Assembly (NCBI GenBank): GCA_027682585.1
Contig: JAQCZH010000002.1
Coordinates: 372,001 to 436,000, forward strand
DNA length: 64,000 bases
Source of the DNA: Lachnospiraceae bacterium AF51-6-b8A
GTDB taxonomy: Bacteria > Bacillota > Clostridia > Lachnospirales > Lachnospiraceae
Direction of reading: 5' to 3'
Every line of letters starts with the position of its first letter. Within the stretch, counting starts at the first letter, position 1. The notes beneath the pieces were generated by a model that saw only the letters and a list, made by a program, of their open reading frames with translations, had not been told where the DNA came from and searched no databases. A program made the position numbers and the translations under genes. Positions 41,987 to 51,251 of the stretch are shown piece by piece.

Positions 41987-42026
41987 AAGTCCATACGCAC
42001 TCGCGAATACGCAATTGTCATGAACA
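41987..42026 (+). repeat. Dispersed 40-bp palindromic repeat, diverged copy 4
   Basis: Contains ATACGCACTCGCGAATACGC and ends ATTGTCATGAACA, matching the ends of copies 2 and 3 with one indel. It lies upstream of the deacetylase gene. Confidence 0.5.
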
Positions 42027-42203
42027 AAGACCTGCCCCCCTTGTCTTCGGTCTCTCCAATAACATTTTCCCGCAAGTACCCAGGATAAAATCCAAGCAAT
42101 TTATTATATTTCAGAATTCCCCTTCATGGAAGTCTTTTCTCCCAAACTTACACCTTCATCCAGATGAATATAGCAAGTATCACATATCCAGAGAGAAACG
42201 TTT

Positions 42204-42395
42204 TCACAGGATTGCCGTTACTGCCATTATCAGTCCGAAGACGACACCGGGTGCATTTGCCGCGGCCAGGGGCTGAATCGGAGTCCCCTTGATTCCATTA
42301 AGGTTATTGATAATCTGCGGAACGTAAGATACATACATAATAATGGACAGGGCAGTTCCAACTCACCCGAAGATTTCCAGCTTCTTTTCTGACAT
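42204..42395 (-). pseudogene. SemiSWEET sugar transporter pseudogene
   Basis: On the minus strand an ATG with AAAGGAG upstream starts MSEKKLEIFG, then TGA where a Trp codon (TGG) is expected. The frame continues as VGTALSIIMYVSYVPQIINN and GIKGTPIQPLAAANAPGVVFGLIMAVTA to a stop at 42204. Intact SemiSWEETs have about 85-95 residues with a helix between PLAAA and NAPG; about 25 residues are missing here. A nonsense mutation plus an internal deletion make it inactive. Confidence 0.85.
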
Positions 42396-42570
42396 ATGGG
42401 CTCCTTTCTGTATTGGATAACGTCGCTTCAACGGCATTCGTGAATCATCTGTGAATCGTACGATAGCATCGTTCGTATGCCATGTCAAAGTCAGATTTCC
42501 TGATTATCCTTTTATAGTCTCTATTTTATTCTTATTCACGGCATAATGATTTTGCACAATTATATTACGC

Positions 42571-42599
42571 TTTACATGATTAATCAAAATATCTATACT
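42571..42599 (+). promoter_or_regulatory. Sigma-A-type promoter for the 103-residue protein gene
   Basis: TTTACA, 17 bases, TATACT, about 85 bases upstream of the ATG at 42686. With the repeat and the SemiSWEET relic it accounts for most of 41943-42685; nothing else is recognised there. Confidence 0.65.
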
Positions 42600-42685
42600 T
42601 CTATTATGTACACGAACCCGAGAATCAATGGCAGTACACAAACCGGCAATCTCAAACCGCCTTATAGAAACTGGAGATTATCAAA

Positions 42686-42997
42686 ATGGAATTAAGAGAC
42701 TTTACAGAATGTGAACAAAAGCAGATCCAGGCCGGGCTTTCTAACGCAGAAATCACCGACCAGGAAGCCGCTGACAAAATCCTGGCCCTGATTCCTCATG
42801 AGTGGATCAAGAAGATTCCCTTCTTTGTCAGAAAGCACGCCACCAGCAAAACTGTCGAGCGCATCGCCAGGGAGAACCCAAAGCTCTATGCCGTCGCCAA
42901 ACAGGCCGGAGATTTCCCCGAACCCGAGCGTGAACAGATGCGGGCGATTGTCACTGCTATCTTCGAGGAAAAGATGAAAAAGCATAACATCCGATGA
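42686..42997 (+). CDS. Uncharacterised 103-residue protein
   Basis: Small, acidic, probably soluble and helical protein. I do not recognise a family. It has no signal peptide or membrane segment and no Cys cluster beyond one Cys. The start follows GGAG at about nine bases and a well-formed promoter lies upstream. It is convergent with the EamA transporter and monocistronic. Codon use looks like that of its neighbours, so it is likely a real gene. Confidence 0.65.
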   Translation: MELRDFTECEQKQIQAGLSNAEITDQEAADKILALIPHEWIKKIPFFVRKHATSKTVERIARENPKLYAVAKQAGDFPEPEREQMRAIVTAIFEEKMKKHNIR

Positions 42998-43069
42998 TTT
43001 TCCTCCCCATCGAACTTAGAGTTTAAAAACGCCAAGACAGACTGCCGGCTCCAGGACGCCCCTGTTTTC

Positions 43070-43966
43070 TCAGGCCACTTTGGCATCTTCCTCCATGGTA
43101 TATTTCCACTTGGCAACCGCTGTTGCGATGACGATCACGTAGCCAATCATCGACCATACATCCGGAAGTTCTGCGAAGAAGAGGAGTCCCCAGAGAGAGG
43201 CAAAAAGTACCTGAGAATAATCAAAGACAGAAATCTCCCTGGCTGGAGCCAGCTGATAGGCCTTGGTAATCGCAAACTGAGCCAGAGCCGCACACCCCCC
43301 TGCCCCCAGCAGGCAGCCCCACTGAAATACTGACATGGGATGAAAATCAAAGACCATAAAAGGCAGGCTGAGCAAACTGGTAAATGTAGAAAAGAAAGCG
43401 ACGATCAGAGGCCCTCTCTCCCCTCGTATCCCCAGTTTGCGGACAAAGGTGTAGGCGAACCCCGCCCCCATACCGCCAAGGAGCCCGGCCAGTGCCGGCA
43501 GAGAGGCCAGCCCCGCCGTGGGGCGAACCACAAAGCTCGCTCCGATGAAGGCCAAAATAACAAAGAGGATTTCCTTCTTCCTGGGAATCTCAGCCAGAAT
43601 AAAAACAGATGCAATAATCGCCCAGAAGGGCGACAACTTGTTAAGCAGATTGGCGTCCGCCAGGGCCATATGGTCAATGGCCCAGAAGTTGGCGATCATA
43701 CCCAGACCCCCGCAGACGGAACGGAGGAGCAGCGATGGCAGGCTGCCTTTTTTAATATGCAGCTTCTCTTCTGTCCCCATCAGAGTCATAATTGCAATGA
43801 CAGCTGCGATAGCATTGCGGAAGAAGCTCTTCTGCATAGTGGGCAGGTCTCCTGACATGCGGACAAAAAGTGTCATCAAAGAGAAAAAAAGCGAATCAAT
43901 AATAACCAGAAGAATCCCCGCCAAATGGGGGTTCTTCTTCATAAATCGAGTAAAAAGCAAAGGCAT
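43070..43966 (-). CDS. EamA-family (DMT) transporter
   Basis: Membrane protein of 298 residues with ten hydrophobic segments arranged as two EamA repeats (about 10-140 and 150-285). Length and layout match drug/metabolite exporters of the RhaT/YdcZ-like group. The ATG at 43966 is chosen because AAAGGA lies eight bases upstream and it gives the family length; the frame is open to 44146. The substrate is unknown. Confidence 0.88.
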   Translation of the reverse strand: MPLLFTRFMKKNPHLAGILLVIIDSLFFSLMTLFVRMSGDLPTMQKSFFRNAIAAVIAIMTLMGTEEKLHIKKGSLPSLLLRSVCGGLGMIANFWAIDHMALADANLLNKLSPFWAIIASVFILAEIPRKKEILFVILAFIGASFVVRPTAGLASLPALAGLLGGMGAGFAYTFVRKLGIRGERGPLIVAFFSTFTSLLSLPFMVFDFHPMSVFQWGCLLGAGGCAALAQFAITKAYQLAPAREISVFDYSQVLFASLWGLLFFAELPDVWSMIGYVIVIATAVAKWKYTMEEDAKVA

Positions 43967-44057
43967 CCTCCCTGTCCTTTCTGAGGGTATACGGACGAAA
44001 CACTCCGATTGCATTTTTTCTGTCACATGAAGTATCGCCCTCTTCCGCCTGCCGTTC

Positions 44058-45467
44058 CTATTTGCCGGCGATTTCCCCCGTCTGATCCTGTCTCTCCCTC
44101 TCTCGAACCAGACGCACAAGAACAGGGGACAAAAGCAGGAGGGCAATCAGGTTGGGAATTGCCATAAGACCATTGAAGGTCTCTGCAATATCCCAGAGCA
44201 TGCCCAGATCCATCGTGGCGCCAACAATGGCAACCAGGGAGTAAAGGACAAGGAAGGGCTTCACCAGTCTGTGGCCGAAAAGGAATTCCACACAGCGGGA
44301 TCCGTAGAGTCCCCAGCCGATGGTGGTAGAGAAGGCGAAGCAGACCAGGGCAATCATCGTAAAACCGGAAACCCAGCTTCCATAGGTTGTCGTGAACCCC
44401 GAAATCGTCAGTTCCGCTCCGGCTGCCTGCCCATAAGATACAGGGACTCCCGAACAGAGAATAATCAGGGCGGTCAGAGTACAGATAACGATGGTATCCA
44501 TGAAGACCTCAAAAATACCGAAGAGTCCCTGCCCGACAGCGTCATCCGTATCTGCCGTGGAATGGGCAATGGATCCCGTCCCCAATCCGGCCTCATTGGA
44601 GAAGATTCCTCTGGAAACTCCCTTCTTAAGAGAGAGAAAGGCAGAGCCAATCAGTCCTCCTGTGACCCCCTGTGGGGTAAATGCCCCGGCAAAGATCATC
44701 CGTATGACGCCTGGAACATTCCTCCAATTGAGAACGACGACCCCCAGGCCCAGAACAATGTAGAGCAGAGCCATAAAGGGAACCAGCTTTTCCGTCACCG
44801 AACCGATCCTCTTAATACCGCCCAGCAAAACCAGAGCAACCAGGCCCGCAATGATCATCCCAAGCGCCAGATCCAATTTCGGATGGCTGCCGGAGGCCAG
44901 AAGGCCGAAACTGTCCAGGAAGCTGTCTACGGAGGCGACAATTGTGTTAACCTGCGTCGCGTTTCCTGTTCCGAAGACTGTCAGAACGCCGAAGGCCGCA
45001 TAGGCGAAGGCCAGCCAGAGCCAGGATCGGCCAAGTCCATTCTTGATGTAATACATGGGACCACCCACATGCTCTCCCCTGGGATTGGTCTCCCGGAAAT
45101 GAACGGCCAGGGTCACTTCGGCGAACTTGGTGCACATGCCCAGGAAGGCGGAGCACCACATCCAGAAGACGGCTCCCGGGCCGCCAAGGGCAAGGGCTCC
45201 CGCCACACCGGCGATGTTACCGGTTCCGACGGTCCCCGCCAGAGCCGTGCAGACTGCCTGAAAGGGCGACATGGTTCCTTCCCTGGCCTCTGTCTTATCG
45301 AAGAGTTTGCCCAGGGTATTGCGCATAGCCGCAGGAAATTTACGGATCTGGATCAGACGTGTCCGGATGGTCAGAAAGATTCCGACGCCAAGAATGGCGA
45401 TCATGGCTGGCACGCCCCAGATAAAATTACTTACGGCCTGATTGATCTGCTGAATGACTTCTAACAT
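44058..45467 (-). CDS. Alanine/glycine:cation symporter (AgcS), second copy
   Basis: AgcS symporter of 469 residues with the same signatures as the gene at 4428: ALAGTVGTGNIAGVAGAL, GGPGAVFWMW and SNEAGLGTGS. About 10-11 membrane segments. The ATG at 45467 follows AGGGG; the frame extends to 45491 without a better site. The two copies differ through most of their length, so they are old paralogues that may differ in substrate or expression. It is followed by the EamA gene in the same direction with an interval of about 90 bases. Confidence 0.94.
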   Translation of the reverse strand: MLEVIQQINQAVSNFIWGVPAMIAILGVGIFLTIRTRLIQIRKFPAAMRNTLGKLFDKTEAREGTMSPFQAVCTALAGTVGTGNIAGVAGALALGGPGAVFWMWCSAFLGMCTKFAEVTLAVHFRETNPRGEHVGGPMYYIKNGLGRSWLWLAFAYAAFGVLTVFGTGNATQVNTIVASVDSFLDSFGLLASGSHPKLDLALGMIIAGLVALVLLGGIKRIGSVTEKLVPFMALLYIVLGLGVVVLNWRNVPGVIRMIFAGAFTPQGVTGGLIGSAFLSLKKGVSRGIFSNEAGLGTGSIAHSTADTDDAVGQGLFGIFEVFMDTIVICTLTALIILCSGVPVSYGQAAGAELTISGFTTTYGSWVSGFTMIALVCFAFSTTIGWGLYGSRCVEFLFGHRLVKPFLVLYSLVAIVGATMDLGMLWDIAETFNGLMAIPNLIALLLLSPVLVRLVRERERQDQTGEIAGK

Positions 45468-45515
45468 AGAATGCCCCTGTTTCCCACACAAAAATCGTCT
45501 CTTACTTTAGCAAAT

Positions 45516-45543
45516 GACAGGGTTCTTAGCAATGAACCCTGTC
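45516..45543 (-). terminator. Hairpin after nrdB
   Basis: Perfect 10-bp stem GACAGGGTTC/GAACCCTGTC with an 8-base loop, just downstream of nrdB. The T-tail is poor, so termination strength is uncertain. Confidence 0.55.
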
Positions 45544-45600
45544 TATACCGAAAGAAACAGATGAAATAACTGTGCCGACCGCCGAGGACGTCAATCCCCG

Positions 45601-46668
45601 TTACAGGTCGTCTTCTATCGCAGTGGATTTGGCATAAGCGGTCGATCTGGCCTCAAAGAAGTCCGTCTTAACCTGGTTGGCGTCCGCATAGGCAGATACC
45701 CACTTCATATTCTCCGGTTCCTCTTCACAGCCCGGATAAAGCGTTCCCAACCCCAGAGAAGAATAGCGCAGATTTCCCAGATAACGAATATAGTCCTCTA
45801 CCATCTGCTCATTGAGCCCCTCGATCTCATTGCCGATCACATATTTGCCCCAGGCGATCTCCTGATCCACCCCCTCACGCACCATATCCGCGAACAGATC
45901 GATATGAGCCGAATCAAAGAGCTCTGGCTCCTCCTTCTTAAGTTCCAAAAGGATGTTGTGAAAGAGCCAGAGATGGGTGTTCTCATCGCGGTTGATATAA
46001 CGGATCTCCTGCACAGAACCGGGCATGCGGCCATTTCTTCCTAAATTGTAGAAGAACATGAATCCGGAATAGAAGTAAACGCCCTCCAGAATAAAGTTGG
46101 CTGCCAATACACGAAAGAAATGTTCCTTATCCTGATGCTCAATAAAATCGTTGTAAAGATTGCCAATGAACTCATTGCGGCGCAGCAGATGCTCGTCTGT
46201 CTTCCACTGGTAAAGAATCTCATTGCGCTCGGTGGGATTACAGATGGTATCCAGCATGTAAGAATAGCTCTGGGAATGAATACACTCCTGGAAGGTCTGG
46301 ATATTCAGGCACAGGTTCACCTCATTGGCTGTCACAAACTGACTGATATTGGGCAGATTGGCTGACTGCAGAGAATCCAGATAAACCAGAAAGGAGAGAA
46401 TCTTATCGTAAGCCGTCCGCTCCGCCTTCGGCAGGCGAGGATAGTCAGACTTGTCCTGGTTGAGGTTAATCTCCTCGGGAATCCAGAAATTGTTCATGGC
46501 CTGACGATACCAGTCAGAGACCCATTGATACTTCATATTATTAAAATCATTGATGTTCGTTGTATTGAAGTTAATCAGACGACGATTTCTGACCTCAATA
46601 TCGCCCTCCGGGTTAAAAAGAGGCTTGCGCCTGATCTGATTGCTCTGTTGGGTATTCATACGATTCAT
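45601..46668 (-). CDS. nrdB: Ribonucleotide reductase beta subunit (class I)
   Basis: Protein of 355 residues with the di-iron ligands in order: Asp in YLDSLQ, Glu and His in QECIHSQSY, Glu in FILEGVYF, and Glu and His in RDENTHLW. The Tyr in HSQSY aligns with the radical Tyr122 of E. coli NrdB, so a standard tyrosyl radical is expected. The start at 46668 has CAGGAG six bases upstream. It lies 86 bases after nrdA in the same direction and forms the active reductase with it. Confidence 0.95.
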   Translation of the reverse strand: MNRMNTQQSNQIRRKPLFNPEGDIEVRNRRLINFNTTNINDFNNMKYQWVSDWYRQAMNNFWIPEEINLNQDKSDYPRLPKAERTAYDKILSFLVYLDSLQSANLPNISQFVTANEVNLCLNIQTFQECIHSQSYSYMLDTICNPTERNEILYQWKTDEHLLRRNEFIGNLYNDFIEHQDKEHFFRVLAANFILEGVYFYSGFMFFYNLGRNGRMPGSVQEIRYINRDENTHLWLFHNILLELKKEEPELFDSAHIDLFADMVREGVDQEIAWGKYVIGNEIEGLNEQMVEDYIRYLGNLRYSSLGLGTLYPGCEEEPENMKWVSAYADANQVKTDFFEARSTAYAKSTAIEDDL

Positions 46669-46754
46669 ATGGATCTCCTGTCTTCTCATCTTCCATTGCT
46701 TCTTTTAACACGGGATTCTTCCCTGCATTTTCTAAAGTAGTTCCTTCCCGAGTT

Positions 46755-49394
46755 TTAGGCCGAACAGGACTCGCACTCTTCCGGATCCAGAGCCTTGGAC
46801 CGCACATAGTAGACCGTTTTGACTCCCTGCTCCCAGGCCAGGATATAAAGCCCCAGCAGCTGGCTCATCTTGTATTCATTGGTAATCCAGAAATTGACGG
46901 ATTGCGCCTGATCAATGTGTCTCTGGCGGATGCCTGCGGCACGGACAGACCAGGTCTGATCAATATTGTGCGCCGACTTGTAGTACCAGTAGGTAGCCAT
47001 GGATAAATCCGGCGCCACGCGGGGCAGAATGGCTCCCTTCTTCTCCTCCAGAAAGAAACGGTTCATAACCGGGTCTAAACCCGCTGTCGTCCCGATCAGG
47101 ATGGATGTGGAGGATGTGGGCGCAGTGGCCAGAATCCAGGCATTTCTCATTCCCCTGGCCGCCTGCTCCCGCAGGTTATTCCATCGATCTGAATGATAGT
47201 CTCGGCGATCGAAATAAATCCCTGTCTGCCACTCGGATCCCTCGAAATAAGAATAGGATCCTCGTTCCTGCGCCAGCCGGGCGGAAGCTTTAATCGCGGC
47301 ATAGTTGATATCTTCAAAGACTCGATCAACGAAATCCAGATGTTTCTGGCTCTCCCAGGCGATCTTGTGCCTGGCCAGCATGTGGTGATACCCCGACACT
47401 CCCAGCCCTACGGCCCGATAGCGCTGATTGGTGACCTTAGCCTCCGGCACCGGATAGAAGTTGAGATCAATCACATTATCCAGGGCGCGAACGACTGTCG
47501 AAGTCACCTCCTCAATTTCCGCAGGATCATCCACATTGATATTTCCCAGGCAGAGAGACGCCAGGTTGCAGACCACAAAATCGCCGGGTCTGGTCGTAGT
47601 CACAATGATCTCGGAGCCATCTTCCATCACAACCTTCTTAGAGACCTGGTCCGCCGCAGACATGTTCTGTGCAATCTCCGTGCAGAGATTGGAGCAGTAG
47701 ATCATCCCCTGGTGCTTGTTGGGGTTCATTCGGTTGACCGTGTCACGGTAGAAGGCAAACGGCGTACCGGTCTCCACTGCAGAGCGGAGAATCAGGCGAA
47801 CCAATTCCTTGAGTGAGATCACGCGTTTGGAAATGGTCGGATCATTGACGCACTCATAATATCTTCTCTCCCACTCCTCTCCGTAAGAGTCCTCCAGGGC
47901 ATAGCCCCTGGCCAAAAGAATATCGTGGGGATCCATCAGGTACCAGTTCTGGTCCAGGTTCTCCTTGGCCAGGCGCCAGAAGAGGTCCGGATAACAGACA
48001 GCAGGGAAGACATCATGCGCTTTCATTCGGTCGTCCCCGTTGTTGGTTTTGAGCTGTAAGAATTCCGGCAGATCCTTGTGCCAGGCATCCAGATAGACGG
48101 CCACCGCTCCCTGGCGCATTCCCAGCTGATCGACAGCGACCGCCGTGTCATTGACCACGCGGATCCAGCGGATCACTCCCCCGGAAGCACCTTCAAATCC
48201 CCGAATGGATCCGCCGCGCGAACGCACCTTGCCGAAGTACATGCCCATGCCTCCGCCGTACTTGGAGACATCGGCAAATCTGGAAACGGAGTTATAAATA
48301 CCGTCCAGACTGTCCGGAACCGTGTCGATAAAGCAACTGGAGAGCTGATGATAGGGCTTTCTGGCATTGGACTGGGTGGGGGTTGCCATGGTCACCTGAT
48401 GCAGAGACATGACGTCATAGAAGCGTCTGACCCAATCCAGTCGGTCATCTCTCTCCTTCATGGCCAGGTGCATGGCAATGCCAAGATACATCTCCTGGGG
48501 AGATTCCAGCTTGATTTTCCTGTGATCATGGATCAGATAGCGGGAAATGAGCAGATCCAGGCCCGCATAGGTGAAGAGGTCATTTCTTGACTCGTCCATA
48601 AAAGAAGCTATCTGCTCCACATCATCCTCGGAATAACTGGCCAGAATATAATCTCCATAGAGCCCCTGCTCTGTCATATAGACCAGTTTCTCATAGAAGG
48701 AAGTAAGTCCAAGAGAAGCTTCTGTCTCCTCCAGCTTACAGCGAAAGGCGAAATAGAGAAGGCGCCCAGCAATCTTCTCCCACTGAGGCTCTTCTTTCGA
48801 GGTCAGTTCAGCGGCAGAACGGGTCAGAAGTTCCAGACGCTCTGCCTCAGTCATCTTATCCTTGGACATGGAATCAAATTTAGCGGTCAGGCGGGCCAGA
48901 TCTGCCTGCGGAAAATCCACCTGGATGCAGCAAATCACCTTCGACAGGCCTTCGGCGGTATTCAAGTCCCTCTGACTGCGACCATCTCCTCCGTTTGCCA
49001 CCATACCCGTGTGGTCAGGCCTCTTTCTGTCAGCCAGAACAGGATCTTCCCTCACATCTCTCCTGTCACCAACAGCCTGCCTGTCTCCGACAACTTTCAG
49101 CAGCTGCTCCCTGACCTGCCGCAGTTCCGTTCTCTTTTCCCGGTAGAGAATATAGTTCTTAGCAACGGTATAGTGGCCGCTTCCCATCAGCGACTGCTCA
49201 ACTGCATCCTGAATCTGCTCGACAGAGACAGTATCTTTCGCAATAAATTTAGACTCGATATCTCCTAAGATCTCGCGCAGATCCGTCTCAGTAATCTCCT
49301 CTTTACTGGCCAAAAAGGCCTTACGCATGGCGGCAAGGATTTTCTCGCCATTGTAAGGCTCCTCCGAATAACTTCTCTTAACAATCGTCTTCAT
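46755..49394 (-). CDS. nrdA: Ribonucleotide reductase alpha subunit (class I)
   Basis: Large catalytic subunit of 879 residues. The N-terminal ATP-cone (about 1-90) gives allosteric control of overall activity. Active-site elements are SSCFIDT (redox Cys), SNLCTEIA (radical Cys and neighbouring Asn/Glu) and CNLASLCLGN (second redox Cys). The C-terminal ECESC pair shuttles electrons from thioredoxin or glutaredoxin. Residues about 100-148 are a charged, low-complexity segment between the cone and the barrel that I do not know from other NrdA proteins. NrdR-box-like sites lie in the promoter. Confidence 0.94.
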   Translation of the reverse strand: MKTIVKRSYSEEPYNGEKILAAMRKAFLASKEEITETDLREILGDIESKFIAKDTVSVEQIQDAVEQSLMGSGHYTVAKNYILYREKRTELRQVREQLLKVVGDRQAVGDRRDVREDPVLADRKRPDHTGMVANGGDGRSQRDLNTAEGLSKVICCIQVDFPQADLARLTAKFDSMSKDKMTEAERLELLTRSAAELTSKEEPQWEKIAGRLLYFAFRCKLEETEASLGLTSFYEKLVYMTEQGLYGDYILASYSEDDVEQIASFMDESRNDLFTYAGLDLLISRYLIHDHRKIKLESPQEMYLGIAMHLAMKERDDRLDWVRRFYDVMSLHQVTMATPTQSNARKPYHQLSSCFIDTVPDSLDGIYNSVSRFADVSKYGGGMGMYFGKVRSRGGSIRGFEGASGGVIRWIRVVNDTAVAVDQLGMRQGAVAVYLDAWHKDLPEFLQLKTNNGDDRMKAHDVFPAVCYPDLFWRLAKENLDQNWYLMDPHDILLARGYALEDSYGEEWERRYYECVNDPTISKRVISLKELVRLILRSAVETGTPFAFYRDTVNRMNPNKHQGMIYCSNLCTEIAQNMSAADQVSKKVVMEDGSEIIVTTTRPGDFVVCNLASLCLGNINVDDPAEIEEVTSTVVRALDNVIDLNFYPVPEAKVTNQRYRAVGLGVSGYHHMLARHKIAWESQKHLDFVDRVFEDINYAAIKASARLAQERGSYSYFEGSEWQTGIYFDRRDYHSDRWNNLREQAARGMRNAWILATAPTSSTSILIGTTAGLDPVMNRFFLEEKKGAILPRVAPDLSMATYWYYKSAHNIDQTWSVRAAGIRQRHIDQAQSVNFWITNEYKMSQLLGLYILAWEQGVKTVYYVRSKALDPEECESCSA

Positions 49395-49405
49395 AGGCTC
49401 CCCTG

Positions 49406-49470
49406 TAACAACATCTTGTGTTTCAAAAACCGTGCCTACACAATATATCAGAGTACAAGTCTATGAGCAA
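49406..49470 (-). promoter_or_regulatory. nrdAB promoter with two NrdR-box-like sites
   Basis: The minus-strand promoter is TTGCTC (49470-49465), 17 bases, TATATT (49447-49442). A NrdR-like box ACACAATATATCAGAG (49438-49453) covers the -10. A weaker site ending TTGTGT (49406-49421) lies 32 bp away centre to centre, which is the usual spacing of NrdR box pairs. Confidence 0.5.
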
Positions 49471-49471
49471 G

Positions 49472-49547
49472 ACAAAAACAGGGAACCTGCAGCCGCATTC
49501 CATATCTGCGGTGCCAAGGCACACAGAATATGCGGCTGCAGGCTCCC
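49472..49547 (-). terminator. Terminator of the GntP permease gene
   Basis: Stem GGGAGCCTGCAGCCGCAT/ATGCGGCTGCAGGTTCCC with a large loop, then TGTTTTTG on the minus strand. Confidence 0.85.
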
Positions 49548-49618
49548 CTTTCAGAGTCCTGATTCTTTCCGTCCTTTCGTCAGGCAGAAGACATTTCCCA
49601 TTGACGCCCCGGTCCCCG

Positions 49619-51010
49619 TCAATGCAGGAAGAGGCTTAAGATAAAGATCTCAATGATCGAAGCAATCCCAAGAACCAGCGTTCCTGCTGTCTGGGTCTTA
49701 TAGCCGCGATCCGGGGACATCTCGCCGAAGTTGGTGACAACCCAGAAGTAAGAGTCATTGGCATGGGAGACGGTCATAGCGCCGGCGCCAATGGCCATCA
49801 CCACCAGAGTGATCTGCATGGGAGAAGTAAATCCCAGAACGCCCAGAAGGGGCTGCACAATTCCCGCCGTAGTTGTAAGAGCAACCGTAGATGATCCCTG
49901 AGCGGTCTTGAAGATCGCCGCCAGAAGGAAGGGGAAGAGAATTCCCATGGCTGAGAAGACGTTTGCATGAGCGGAGATGTACTTCACCATATCGGAGGAG
50001 GCAATCACTTTGCCTAAAACACCGCCTGCCGCGGTCACAAAGAGGATGGGGCCGACCGTCTTCAGCGTCTCATTGACCAGGTCGTAGAAGAGATTCACCT
50101 TCTTTGTCGTCATCAGCTGGAAGAAAGCAAAGAGAGTTCCAACCGCCAGGGCAATGATAGGTGTTCCAAGGAATTTAATCAGGTTTGCACCAGAACCGGT
50201 CCATTTGGCCATGGCCGCAATGGAGGACAGAGCCATGAGGATGATCGGAACAATAATCGGCGCCAGGGCATTGAAGCCGCCGGGCAGCCTGCCATACTCG
50301 GCTACCAGCTCCTCATAAGTCTTGGTCATCAGATTGCGGTCCGCCTCATCGTCCGCCTTGACTTTCCTGCCGATCATAACCGCATAAATGTATCCGGCGA
50401 TCAGGGGCAGAATAGAGCAGATGGCACCCATTCCCATGACCAGGAGCAGGTTATCCCCCACCCCCAGGGTGTTGGCCGCTGCGATCGGACCCGGCGTGGG
50501 AGGGATGAAGACATGCGAAATATAGAGTCCGGCAGACAGGCCGAAACTCATGGATACGGAAGAAGACATGGTCCTCTGCACCAGAGCCTTGCGAATAGGA
50601 TTTAGAATAACGAAGCCTGAATCACAGAAGACAGGAATGGAAACCACCCAGCCCATCAATTCCATAGCCAGCACCGGATGATTCTTGCCAACCAGCTTGA
50701 TGACCATATCCGCCAGTTTCAGAGCAGCGCCTGTCTTCTCCAAGACCGTTCCAATCAGGGCTCCCAGAATAATGACGATTCCGATCGAGGTAAATGTCCC
50801 GGCGAATCCCTGTCCAATGACTGTCGCCAGACCTGCCGTCGTCTTTCCGTCCGCCCCCTTGACATCAACCAGCGGAATTCCGGCAAGCATCCCCAGCACC
50901 AGTGAGACCAGCATGATAGCGATAAAAGGATGCAGCTTGAACTTTGAGATCAGCAGAATCATCACAATGATCGCAAGAATAAAGGCAAGAATCAGCGGAA
51001 AACCTGTCAT
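49619..51010 (-). CDS. GntP-family gluconate/sugar-acid permease
   Basis: Membrane permease of 463 residues with about 12 segments and the GntP layout, including SHVFIPPTPGPIAAA in the middle and SHANDSYFWVV near the C-terminus, both hallmark segments. It imports gluconate or related sugar acids with H+. The ATG at 51010 has AAGGGGG eight bases upstream; a GTG at 51019 is too close to that site. It is the last gene of the uronate cluster direction and has its own terminator. Its likely cargo here is an aldonate or ketodeoxy acid. Confidence 0.9.
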   Translation of the reverse strand: MTGFPLILAFILAIIVMILLISKFKLHPFIAIMLVSLVLGMLAGIPLVDVKGADGKTTAGLATVIGQGFAGTFTSIGIVIILGALIGTVLEKTGAALKLADMVIKLVGKNHPVLAMELMGWVVSIPVFCDSGFVILNPIRKALVQRTMSSSVSMSFGLSAGLYISHVFIPPTPGPIAAANTLGVGDNLLLVMGMGAICSILPLIAGYIYAVMIGRKVKADDEADRNLMTKTYEELVAEYGRLPGGFNALAPIIVPIILMALSSIAAMAKWTGSGANLIKFLGTPIIALAVGTLFAFFQLMTTKKVNLFYDLVNETLKTVGPILFVTAAGGVLGKVIASSDMVKYISAHANVFSAMGILFPFLLAAIFKTAQGSSTVALTTTAGIVQPLLGVLGFTSPMQITLVVMAIGAGAMTVSHANDSYFWVVTNFGEMSPDRGYKTQTAGTLVLGIASIIEIFILSLFLH

Positions 51011-51251
51011 AGAAAACACCCCCTTTTCGATGTACGACTACTTCCACTTCAATGGAATTATCCTATCACTTTGTGGATTGTCCTTATAGATTGCAAAATT
51101 ACGAAAAACGGGGCGCATATTTGTGTATTTTCACAAATTCTCATCTGTTGTTTTCTGTTTTCTCACTTCAATCGTTCTCTCTCAGCAAATAGAACATATA
51201 CGCACAACACCTCACGCATTCCTTCCCCTCAAGCACCAAAGACCAAATGAC

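Noticed and set aside
44271..45464. 397-codon plus-strand frame opposite the second AgcS gene
   Set aside because: Antisense shadow of a membrane-protein gene; Gly/Asn/Gln-rich with no domain.
46041..46380. Suspicion that NrdB lacks the radical tyrosine
   Set aside because: Re-alignment shows the motif HSQSY keeps the Tyr122 equivalent and all six iron ligands are present.
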